64,000 bases of DNA. Origin: Ceratodon purpureus. Taxonomy: Eukaryota > Streptophyta > Bryopsida > Pseudoditrichales > Ditrichaceae. Shown here piece by piece: positions 21,540 to 31,439 of the stretch. The DNA lies in the NCBI GenBank assembly GCA_014871385.1, contig CM026423.1:23359067-23423066 (forward strand), read 5' to 3'. The position numbers were made by a program, and so were the translations under genes. Each line of letters opens with the position of its first letter. Position 1 is the first letter of the stretch. The notes beneath the pieces were generated by a model. The model was not told the DNA's origin and did not search any database. It saw only the letters and a program-made list of their open reading frames with translations.

Positions 21540-22095
21540 GGGACGGCCGTCGCCATATATGGCGACGGCCCCCAACCCTACGGCCGTCCCCCCGAGCCTA
21601 GTGCCGTCGCCCCCCGATCCTACGGCCGCGGCCAATGGCCGTCGTCCCGAACCTGACGACGGCCGTTGGGGGACATCGGGTCGGGGGCCACGGCGACGGC
21701 CGCGGAGGCCCGTGCCTCCGCGGCCGTCCGATCGGGCCGTGTCCTCGGCGACGGCCGTCCGATGAAGGCCGTCGCCGAGGGGACGGCCTTGGAGACGGCC
21801 TCCGAGGGGGCGGCTTGCGGCCCTCCGATCGCGGCCGTCCCCGCGGCCGTCGCCGTCCGATGGCCGCCGACCGCGCGGGGACGGCCGCGGGGACGGCCTT
21901 GGAGACGGCCGCGGGGACGGCACCGTCGGCGACAGCCCGCGGCTGTCCGATCGGGGCCGTCTCCAAGGCGACGGCCGTTCGATCACGGCCGCGATCGAAG
22001 GGCCGTCCCCGCGGACGGGCCCTCGCGGAGACGGCCCACGGCCCTGGAAACGGCCCCCGACCGTGGGGACGAGGCCGTCGCGGCCGCGGGAAATT
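21540..22095. repeat. GC-rich island 2
   Basis: Dense interspersed GGCCGTC/GACGGCC repeats with (C)GCGGCCG units, about 230 bp upstream of the RING gene start. Composition and word content match islands 1, 3 and 4. Open frames on both strands here are composition artefacts. Confidence 0.75.
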
Positions 22096-24340
22096 TCCCT
22101 CTCCCCCTTTTTTAAAATACAAATGAAAAGAACATATAATGCTACATCTTCCGACCACATATTACACTAAACCTGTTAATTTCTTTCACCAATTAAAATG
22201 AGAACAGCAGTTAATGTAAACATGAATTAAAATACTTCATGGTATGCAAAGCATCTAAATTCTTCAACGAGTCATTATTCCGTACGCTCCACTGAAGTTA
22301 ATGTATGTGTCATTTATTCGAATCATTATTTCTGTTGTTTCTATCGTACGCATTTCAAGGTGGTCTATCATCGCACTTTAGAAGTTCCTTGCAGAAATCG
22401 AACTCATCTAAACTTGTTTCAGAAATTGTAATCTAAATAGTTCTCCGTCTTCTTATTCTCCGCTTTGAATTTTTGTTTTTTTAAATACATAAGTGCTTCT
22501 ATTATACTTTCATTAAACGGCTTCATATTCTCAATTTAATTCGAGTTACCATCTCTTTATGTACTTTTAACGTTCCTCCCTCTATACAATTTCCACTTTC
22601 GAATATTGTTTTCATTTACCTCTTCTTTATTTTCCTCTATGTTTATTCCCCTCTAGTTTATGCCTTTTTTTTAACGTCTAATTTGTCTAATATAGAACTC
22701 CAACCCTCGAAGCTCCATAAATGTCATTTCGTGAATTTCTTTTTTCGTCTAATTCTTTTTTCGTCTATTATTTTGATGGTTCACTCATTTGTTTACTTAT
22801 GAATATACTTCTACTTCACAGCTTTCCCCAAGTGTATCGATACGTTATTTCTTAATATTACACCCGTCGTTGTTATAGTTCTAATATTCATATCCGTCCT
22901 CAAACCTCTTGTTCTTTGTGTTGTTCATTAATTTAATTAATTACTATTCCGAAACAATACCACCCTACGAAACATCGTTCATCAGTATTTTTAGTATTCC
23001 AATAATATATATATATATATTTCTAAAATTATGTCCCGTCAATATACGTTTTCGTGTAATAATTTTATTTCCGTACTTGTAGCTCCAAGTATTTCACGTC
23101 GTGACTTTTTAATTTTTCCTTGGTACAGTATAGTCTATGTGTCTCTATGAATTATTGTGCTTGTTAAATTCTCTCATTGTGTCATTAGTAAGTGATTACT
23201 TTTGTACGTATGTACTATACATTGTACAAGTTAGAATCCAATTCCATATTTATATTTACGTTAAAGTGTATATGAATAAACATATATTTGTATAGTGTAT
23301 AATGTAAATGTGTTACCTAATTTATTTATTTCATTTCATATAAGTTGCAAGGTACAACTCAATTCTCGGCGTTGGAAACTAGAATTGTTTATAAAAACAA
23401 TGATTTCAATTTTAGTCGTTCACAAATTGGCATTATTCAGTGACGGTTGAATGTTTTCTGTTTTAATTTTGTTTTTTACTATTATCCCTTCCTCATCTCA
23501 TAATGTGAGCTAGTGATTTTTTTTATTTTTTTTTTAATGATAACACAGTACTATGGTATGGAAGTTTGTAAAATAAAAGACATTAAAGAGCAAGGAGAGT
23601 TTTTATATTTCATATAACTCTAAACCAGGCATGAGAAATTAGAATTGGACCATTTGTTATGAAAACAATGATTTGAGTTTTATTCCTCCCATGAATTGCA
23701 TAATCCCAAGAGAATTGAATGTTTGTTTTGGTTTTCTTCACTTTATTATTATCTCCAGTTCTCTCATAATCTAAACTACTATTTATGTTTTTATTTTTGA
23801 TTCTACCATAATACTAAAGAACGAGAGTATGTAAAATTAAAGAAATAAAACTGGGGTAAATCATTCCATTAAAAATTAGAGTCAAAGAATCTATATAAAT
23901 ATTTTCATTGTATACCACTATTCAAGAAGAAATTGGATCTATATTTCTAAGAGATTTATGAAACCGTGAACCGGTGAAATATAAATGCAAATCTCTTAAC
24001 CATTTAAACGTAAGGTGCACCGCATGAAAAACCAAGTGTGTACATCAATTTATGCGTTGAATTACTTCTAGTGCATTCTCTCCGCGATGTTCCTCTTATC
24101 ATATTGTTGTTGACATTTACTCTTTTGATTCGTTAGTATAAAATGTTAATTCATTACCGTATGCTAAAACATGAGTAACTTCGTTTCTTTAAATGACAAT
24201 TGGTAAAAACTGTTTTAGTGTACCCACAATGTTTACGGTTCTTTCCATTCAATAGGATATATATTCTTCTTCATAAACGTGTTCACATTATTTGTAGATC
24301 CTAGGGGGTTATCCACCCCCAAAGAACCAAAATATCACAT
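22096..24340. other. AT-rich central spacer of giant hAT
   Basis: About 2.2 kb with stops in all frames, homopolymer runs and a short (TA)n near 23007. No gene, LTR or inverted repeat was seen. It separates the two divergently transcribed halves of the element. Confidence 0.5.
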
Positions 24341-24559
24341 AGTTCATTGGATCCCAATTTCAAACGTCCACCCCACCTCCCCGATCACAGGATCTTCAGG
24401 ACATTCCCCACAATATCCGGGATATGTCTCAATTTTCCATTTGTAGGAGATATGCTGTCCAAAGAATCCCAAGTGGGATTGTTTGGGACAAGAAGGAGGG
24501 GGGAGAGTAGGGGAGGAGGGGGGGGAGGAGAGGAGAGAAAACACAAGGGGAGGGGAGTT

Positions 24560-25075
24560 CCTTCGACCCTCCCCCCCCCCCCGGCTGTCCCCGTGGACGG
24601 CCACGGCCGACCCCGCGTAGACGGCCGTCGCCCACGGCCGTCGGATCTTCTCCGACGAGAAGATCCCACGGCTGCGGACGACGGCCGTCCCCGGGGACGG
24701 CCGCGGCCGACCCTGCGTGGACGGCCTTGGCCGACACCGCGGTCGCAGCCCCCCGACCCTGGGGTCGGCCGCGGCCCTCCCCGCGGGGACGGCCACGGCC
24801 GACCCCGCGGTCGGAAGGTCCGTCCGCGTGGACGGCCCTGGCCGACCGCGGGGTGGAGCAAGGCCGTCCCCGCGGTGGGCCACGGCCGACCCCGGGGACG
24901 CCCGTCGGCGTGGTCGGCCGTCCCGACCGCGGGGCGGCGGTCCACCGACGCACCCTTTGGGGAGCGGTCGCGGCCGCACGACCGGTCGCGGCCGCGATCG
25001 TGGACGGCCGCGACCGCTCCCGCGACGGACCAGTTACGGCCGTTGGATTCTCCATTCCCCGAGATCCAACGGCCG
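24560..25075. repeat. GC-rich island 3
   Basis: GGCCGACC and GGCCGTC words in both orientations plus a poly-C run near 24571. It ends about 400 bp upstream of the shared-domain gene at 25476. GGCCGA words are more frequent here than in island 1. Confidence 0.75.
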
Positions 25076-25475
25076 TAGGGGGGCCGTCGTTTGACCTAAC
25101 TGGCTACCTAGGGGTTCGGGCCAGCATAAATGGCTGGCCCTTCTTCCTTTTTCTTCACTTGGGTGCTCGTGCTACATGTGCTGGATTTACTTCAGCTCAG
25201 TTGCGTTCCTCCAAGCTTTTACTACTTCCCCACGGGTTATCGTGGGATTGTGTTTAGGGTTGTCAGCACCATTTGTTGGTTATTATGAAACCAACAATAT
25301 AGTGCTTCATACGTACGGTTTTTTGGCAGGAGTTCTGGGTTTTGTTTTAGTCCTTATGCACTAGATATATACGAGATTAAATCAACTTTTATACGGTGGG
25401 GAGAAGTTACAGGCATTGTTACGAGGTTAATTCGATACACGGTATTCACAGCTACTCGCTTACCGGACTTTCGCC

Positions 25476-26978
25476 ATGCCTCGTAACGACCGGGGAGGAC
25501 CCTCCACTCCTAAAAGGAAACACCCCTTGGATCCATACGCTACGAATGACCCTGATTGTGTAGCAGAGATTGGATGGGAGGGGGAACCATCACCATGGCG
25601 GATGGTAACTTGCAAGGAATATGTCAAGATGAAGCACCTCATGAAGTTGATCCCAGTACATCTACGTACCGAGGCTGCGGAGAAACAAGCAACACGGGGA
25701 GAGATCAGGATCGACAATTGTGAAAGTAATCATTTCAAAATTCGATACAACAAGGTTTTTCGAGCAGCACGAATCCAGAACTCCCGACCTCATATCATGT
25801 TGTATTCGAATATGGCAATGGTGTGGGCGGAGATAGTCTTACACAAGAGGGTTGACTGGACCACAGTCTCGGGCCTGAGGACAGATAGAATGAACAGAGA
25901 CAGCATGGATCTTGTAACAGACTAGAGTGGACATAGCGATTGTCCCCCATTACATATTTCAAACCGTCGGAGTCCACCGGCACAAGATGCAGGAATACAA
26001 ACTCTAGCCATCGAATATAATGATGAGGAACAGGAGAGACGTCGTTTAAGCTATGATGATGAAGACAACTATCGAGGGCGTCGCTCAAACGAAAATCCCA
26101 GGAATCGCAGAGGGCATCGTGCCTGAGAGTCATCACGTACCAACCATGAGGAGTATGGACAAAGCTCTGCCCACGGGGGACACCGTTCGCTAGATCGTCA
26201 GGACATGGGACCCCACGAACAAGGCTATGGCCACGGGGAACCGGAAGGAGCTGATTTACCCTTTGAGTTTGCGAATGGTGCGTATGGACCCTATGGGGGA
26301 CGACCGTGGCCAGATTATGCAACGGGATCAAGATACTTTAGTAACTATGACGACGGCTGGTCGGAAATACCGAGTCCTCCAAGGAGTGCTAGTCCGCGCC
26401 ATCGAACACCTCCGAGAGAGGTACCTCACGGTTATTCCCCAGATCGCGAAGAAGATACGCAGAGACTGGGACGTGATGATTACGCAACTCCCCCTCCATA
26501 CCGCGGATATGGTGGTCATGGTACCCCATCTGCCCTATTTGCAGAAGATGATTACAGATCATCTTCGCGGACTCCGCCTGGAATATTTCCTCCACCTCTA
26601 GGTTATCACACCGACGGTACTGATCACAATAGCGGGGACAACCGCAACGTACTTCATCGCGATGACAGAGTACCACCTCCTCCTTTTGGATACCCTCCCG
26701 GTCGAGTTGTAAGAGATAGCTATTTTGAGGAAGAACTAGAGTTGGAGCGAACAAGGCAAAATTACGTACTACAGATGGAGAATCATGCGTTTCACCTTAG
26801 ACGGGATAATCGAAGATTGATGGAGGAGAGAGAGAGACTTCTGAGAGCCTCCACAAATTCTGCAAGGCACGGGCTACAAGAAACGTACGATCGGGGAGGT
26901 CCAAGCGAACTCCCCAATGATGGGAACTATTATCATCCATATGACTACAATGGGTTAGGGTGGAGGGGAGACTATTAG
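25476..26978 (+). CDS. shared-domain protein, giant hAT cargo
   Basis: ATG 25476 starts MPRNDRGGPSTPKRKH. Residues 46-130 (CKEYVKMKHLMKLIP, MVWAEIVLHKRVDW) align with residues 54-135 of the RING protein in order and spacing, so the two genes share an N-terminal domain. The same frame runs on to 26978 as an Arg/Tyr/Pro/Asp/Gly-rich disordered part and a final coiled coil (ELELERTRQNYVLQMENHAF, LMEERERLLRA). Two stops lie in the way, TAG 25923-25925 and TGA 26124-26126. A GT-AG intron at 25914-26129 (216 bp) would remove both and keep the frame, giving 428 residues; alternatively both are point mutations in CAG and CGA codons. The acceptor has a poor pyrimidine tract, so the question is open. 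No RING is present. Function unknown. Confidence 0.65.
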
Positions 26979-27927
26979 AATGGGGTGCATGGTAGTACTT
27001 TCTACAGCATCGGAGCGTACCGAGACTTTAATGTGGACTTCGCATATTACAAATTTACAACGGAAAGTAAAAGATGCAAGCATAGTATGTACGTAGTTCG
27101 CAGTTTTGTAGATGGAGGTTTAAAATGTACGGACTCAAGAATACTGGCACGTGCCACATTTTGCAAGTAGAATAGATATAATTAGTGTTTTAGAGTGTAG
27201 TTGTGTTGTCTTTTATATTGTAGTTGTCTTCACATTTGAAAGGAATTTACCTTTTTAATATTCTTGTAGCCGTATTCGAAGTGCACATTACTATCAATAT
27301 CACTATTTTTAAAATGACACTTCCTATTGACATGGGTTACGAGTCTATGACTTACGAGCACTAGAATATAATGAATCTCAAGACAAGTATGCAAAATAAT
27401 TTTCAATTATTTTTTTGGCTAAATTAATAAGAATATCGTGAATGATATTTTTTGATGGATGCATATTTATATCTAAGGTATTTGTTTGTACAGGGGATTA
27501 TGAGCAATCATGTTTTGCGGCCCTTACGCTTTCGTCTTCACGAAAAGAACTTCAGTATACGCTTGCCAATATTTGTAAGAATAAAAATTACAAAGCATAA
27601 CGGTTACAATTCACATATCGCATCATTTTCATAATTAGAATTGAGAGTATCGACTTTTAGCTAGATGTGTGGAGCCAATCCGTTTTCCTCATAATACAAG
27701 GGGTAGAAATAGACCAATCTTAGTACAGAGACCATATTTGAACCAAATGCAAGTAAACTTTATAAACAAAATATTGACCGGTGTACAAGAATTGAGATTC
27801 CAACATCTCATAATAATATAGAGTGTAAATATGACTATTCACTACTAAGAGCTATGCCCGCCGTCCGGTAACAAAAAAAACATTATGCTTTTATAGGAAT
27901 ACGGAAAGGTAGATATGTAACTCCATA
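26979..27927. other. convergent 3' region
   Basis: AT-rich spacer between the shared-domain gene and the kinase-like gene. Only short featureless frames (26985-27170, 27452-27634). Confidence 0.4.
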
Positions 27928-29403
27928 TCAGTAACCCTCGCGATAGTGCTCGATGGGAGTGGGCCAGTTGTGTGTATCTCTAAAACGGTTAATAAGATGT
28001 CCGAGTCCACCAATCGTTCCTCTGTTGTTTTGGCAAACTCTCTCAAGGTAACCTTCGAAAACCATTGCGAGTTCTCCGATATTCTGGAAATGGCGTGTTT
28101 CTACTGGCTCGGCTTCGTGGTATGCCGTGCACATGTTGCCCCTGTTGATCTTCGCCGCTATCTTCGCAGCTGCGAAATCCTCCGATGCAACCGTCAAATC
28201 TGGAATGATTTTAATATCTTGGTTTTCCTTGTGTACGTATACCACGCGAGGATCCACCCAGTATCGCCTCCTCATAGTCTCCTCCTTCTGATGGACACTC
28301 TCAAAAACCCAAGGCGACCTTCTGTTCTCTAGTGTCTTGGTCATCAAGCCCCAATCACAAACCCCGATGTAGATCTTGGACTCATCTTCCGGAAAGTGAA
28401 GTAGGATGTTGTCCGGTGACAAGTCATTGTGGAGGTAACCGTATTTGTGTACGGCATCTATGATGTTACACAATGCCCAAGCAAGCTCTGTACGCTTACT
28501 TCGGAAAAGTTGGAGACGCTTCCCTAGAATCGGACTGTCGTCTGCATTCTCTCTGAAGATGTAGTCGATGGGGAGGTCACCCGGGGCCTCGTTGTCTCTC
28601 TGTAGCATGGCTCGAAGGGTCCCACCGTTCCACCAGAACATGAATCCCACATGTTCCAACTGATGAATGGCCTGGAAGCGGATGACACCAGGATGGGGAA
28701 TCCTTATCGCAAGAGATTCATTGTTGTGGTCCACACGTGCCAAATCCGGCCTCATAGACCAATTGATCGGCCGTTTCTCAGCAAACTCCCAGTACGGTGG
28801 GATTTCCGGGTTTCCCTCGATACGAACGCTACGTATGGTAGCATAACCACCTCTCTGGACTTCCTTGTCCAAGTAATAGAAAATTGCAAAGTCTGCCAAG
28901 ATAGTCAAATGTCGTTTACGTAAGTCAGCCGCCGTCTCCATCCCAATCGGAGAATTCCACCAAGTAATAGACGCCCGTCGATGCTTTCTTGAGCTATGGG
29001 GCGCCATTAGTCTCGTGAAGCAATCTGCCTTTGCAATAGTATCCTTGAAGGCCTGGACTCCCCCCCTTTGCGCCTTTGCATACTTAGTAATAACCTCTTT
29101 AGCATTCCATAACGCATCGTGTCCACGTTGTGACACGAAATGATCGTAACCGGGCTTCTGTGTATCCGAATGCCAGCACGGATCCATCAAACGATTCCTA
29201 ATCTTTGTCTCCATCTCTGACTTGAATTTCCTGGGCCCATCTTCCTCATACCGAACGTAACGACTATTCAATGAAACAAGGGTATTCTCCTGGTAAAATT
29301 CCACGATGAATGCCACAATATAATCCTTGCAACGTAAGCTCGGCATGTCATCGAATTTGTTCGCCCATTCCCCCACATTCTTCTGCTTCTTATTCTTCGG
29401 CAT
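27928..29403 (-). CDS. protein-kinase-like protein, giant hAT cargo (491 aa)
   Basis: A single uninterrupted frame from ATG 29403 (MPKNKKQKNVGEW). The first 180 residues are an unrecognised, mainly helical region. From residue 185 come GGYATIRSVRI (glycine-loop position), then an N-lobe-like stretch and GFMFWWNGGTLRAML (hinge position). The catalytic loop is YLHNDLSPDNILLHF with Asp327 and the downstream Asn, and the metal site is CDWGLM with Asp350 (DWG in place of DFG, HND in place of HRD). The catalytic and metal-binding aspartates are kept, so activity is possible; I could not place the N-lobe lysine with certainty. It lies at the right side of the element, read from island 4 and converging on the shared-domain gene. 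A host origin followed by capture is possible. Confidence 0.75.
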   Translation of the reverse strand: MPKNKKQKNVGEWANKFDDMPSLRCKDYIVAFIVEFYQENTLVSLNSRYVRYEEDGPRKFKSEMETKIRNRLMDPCWHSDTQKPGYDHFVSQRGHDALWNAKEVITKYAKAQRGGVQAFKDTIAKADCFTRLMAPHSSRKHRRASITWWNSPIGMETAADLRKRHLTILADFAIFYYLDKEVQRGGYATIRSVRIEGNPEIPPYWEFAEKRPINWSMRPDLARVDHNNESLAIRIPHPGVIRFQAIHQLEHVGFMFWWNGGTLRAMLQRDNEAPGDLPIDYIFRENADDSPILGKRLQLFRSKRTELAWALCNIIDAVHKYGYLHNDLSPDNILLHFPEDESKIYIGVCDWGLMTKTLENRRSPWVFESVHQKEETMRRRYWVDPRVVYVHKENQDIKIIPDLTVASEDFAAAKIAAKINRGNMCTAYHEAEPVETRHFQNIGELAMVFEGYLERVCQNNRGTIGGLGHLINRFRDTHNWPTPIEHYREGY

Positions 29404-29689
29404 CGTGGAAAGCCTTCAAGGCTTCAAGAAATCATAACCGCAACTCCAAAGAAACCCTCAATTCCCACAATGATTAATAAGAGCAATACAAATCCAAAGG
29501 GTTTTGAAAAAAACCGTTTAAAAATTCGAAAAGTCCCCCCCCCCCCCCCCCCCCAAATGAAGGACCCCTTTCCTCCCGGTGAGAACGACCAACGGAGAAG
29601 GATCAAGTCCCCCACCAGTAGCAATCAGCCTCACTCGAAAAGGGAGAAAAAAGGTAAAAAATGAAGAGGCGGCTTCCCCTTATATAGGG

Positions 29690-30460
29690 GAAGCCGACCT
29701 CGCGGCCGTCCCCACGGCCGTCCCCGCGGCCGTCCGATCTACGCCCCCGCGGCCGTCCGATCGGGCGCGACTCCGCCCGAAGGCGCCGGCCGTCCGATCG
29801 GACGGCCGCGTCGGGCGATGGCGCCGCGTGGCCGTCCGACCGACGCGGCCGTCTCCGCGGTCGGCCCCGTCTGCACGCGGTCGGCCACGCGGACGGCCGT
29901 GTCTCCCCGCGGTCGCCCACGCGGACGGCCGCGGGATCGGACAGCCCTCCGTGGCGGCCATGGTCGGCCGCGGAGGGCCGTCCGATCCAGTGGCCGTCCC
30001 CGCGGCCGACCGCGGAGACGGCCGCCCGATCGGACGGCCCACCCAGGCCGACCATGGCTGCCGCGGGCCGTCCGATCCCGCGGCCGTCGCCGTTGCCGAC
30101 CGCGGGGACGGCCACGGGGACGGCCGCGGGATCGGACGGCCCGCGGTCGGCCGCGCCGATCGAGCATTCCCCGATGGCCTGCGCCGGGATCGATCCGGGC
30201 CGTCGGATCCCGCGGCCGTCCCCGAGGCCGTCCCCGCGGTCGGCCGCGGCGACGGCCGTGGGATCCGACGGCCCTGGAGGGCCGCCCACATCCGACGGCC
30301 CGCGATGTGCTAGCACGGCCGCATCTTGGCCGTCGGATCGACGTGCGGCCGTCCGCAACGACCCCGCGGCCGTCTCCGCGGCCGTCCCCGCGGCCGTCCC
30401 CGCGAACGGACGGCCGAGATGAGGCGTGGTGGCGGGATCGGCCGATCGGACGGCTGGGGA
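29690..30460. repeat. GC-rich island 4
   Basis: About 770 bp of GGCCGTC, GCGGCCGTCC and GGATCGGACGG words upstream of the kinase-like gene, partly organised as longer interspersed units (CGCGGGATCGGACGGCC recurs). A poly-C run (29535-29554) lies between it and the gene. Confidence 0.75.
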
Positions 30461-30504
30461 ATGTTTTTACTCCTCCGGGGTCGCAAAATTATTACCGCGG
30501 CGTA

Positions 30505-30603
30505 ATTCTCGAGCGTCGGGGACGCCACGTCCGGGACGGGGGACGTCCGGGTCGGACGTCTTGACGTCCGGAGCCGGGTCGGACGTCTATTTGAACAACC
30601 CTG
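30505..30603 (-). repeat. right terminus and subterminal repeats of giant hAT
   Basis: ACGTCC/GGACGT copies recur about every 10-20 bp (30505-30587), followed by the terminus ACAACCCTG. This mirrors the left end. Confidence 0.75.
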
Positions 30604-30611
30604 GTTTACAA
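30604..30611. repeat. target-site duplication, right copy
   Basis: GTTTACAA, identical to 14315-14322. Confidence 0.9.
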
Positions 30612-30699
30612 GGAGTACATTTTCGAACTGGCAGTTGTGAAAGGAATATTTTCCTTACTCCTTCAAAAAATGAATATTGTCCTAAACTCTCTGAAATCT

Positions 30700-31428
30700 T
30701 GCGAAAAATATTGTACTGCCTCTGAAACAGCCCAAAATCCTGGTCCTAGATCTGAACTGCCAACTTAGATCTACTCAAATCCTGGTGGTATTATTCTAGA
30801 TCTGATACTTTTGTCTACTCTCCTTGGTCTGATCTACAATACCCACTCATTTAAACACCAGATCCACTGGACCTACCAAGCGAATTCACTAACTTGGTCC
30901 TTCAAACCCTCAAAACTGCAACTTCAGACATTTACACCCAAATGTAATCAATTCCTTTCCATTACTCACTGTAAATCCGTACATGATTCTGCTCCCTACT
31001 GATATTACTGTCTGGGACCCCTAGGGTCCTGAAAACTGCTCTAACAGCACCTCCCTACAGTCCTACAACATGTCCTACACACAAACTACCATCTAAGAGC
31101 TCTGAACTGAGAGGGAGAGAGAGAGAATGAGCTTCGCAACCCCCTCTCCCACAACCCCATCCAAAACCCTAGCCGCCACCCCAAAACCCTAACTGCCAAC
31201 AGTTTTCATCCAACCACCTGATTTCATCCATCTGACATTTTTCATCCATTTGATAGTTTTTATCCATCTGGCAGTTTTCATCCAAAACATGCAGTTTTCA
31301 TCCAAACAGAGTTATTGCAGGGCAGGACAGTAACTTAATAGTTTACTGCCCCCTAGTAACTGCAGCTTTACTACTCTTCCTACAGCTTTACTGCCCCTCT
31401 ATTCTACTACCTTAAATCCCGGTTAACA
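30700..31428 (-). repeat. LTR remnant, minus strand
   Basis: The reverse complement starts TGTTAACCGGGATTT and carries GGCAGTAAAG, repeated TTGGATGAAAA and a CT/GA-rich block in the same order as the LTR at 12194-12807. The inner end has diverged and is not resolved. Before the hAT insertion it adjoined the minus-strand coiled-coil gene, so it is probably that element's 5' LTR. Confidence 0.5.
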
Positions 31429-31439
31429 GCAGTGCATCC

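Larger units (their letters stand above)
14323..30603. mobile_element. giant hAT transposon with cargo genes (16.3 kb)
   Basis: The ends are CAGGGTTGT (14323-14331) and its reverse complement ACAACCCTG (30595-30603), flanked by identical 8-bp repeats. Both subterminal regions (14341-14400 and 30505-30590) are dense in ACGTCC/GGACGT copies, as expected for transposase-binding sites. Inside lie four genes: a hAT transposase (15103-18087, plus), a RING protein (21313-18602, minus), a shared-domain protein (25476-26978, plus) and a kinase-like protein (29403-27928, minus). Each has a GC-rich island upstream. Typical hAT elements are a few kb with one gene. The exact duplication and intact frames argue for a recent, single insertion. 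Insertion separated the LTR at 30.6-31.4 kb from retroelement sequence at 12.8-14.3 kb. Confidence 0.9.

Noticed and set aside
14323..30603. Two separate elements side by side (left half with transposase and RING gene, right half with shared-domain and kinase-like genes)
   Set aside because: No internal termini or target duplications were found near 22-24.5 kb, and the only matching ends and 8-bp repeats bracket the whole interval. Fusion of two ancestral units in the past remains possible.
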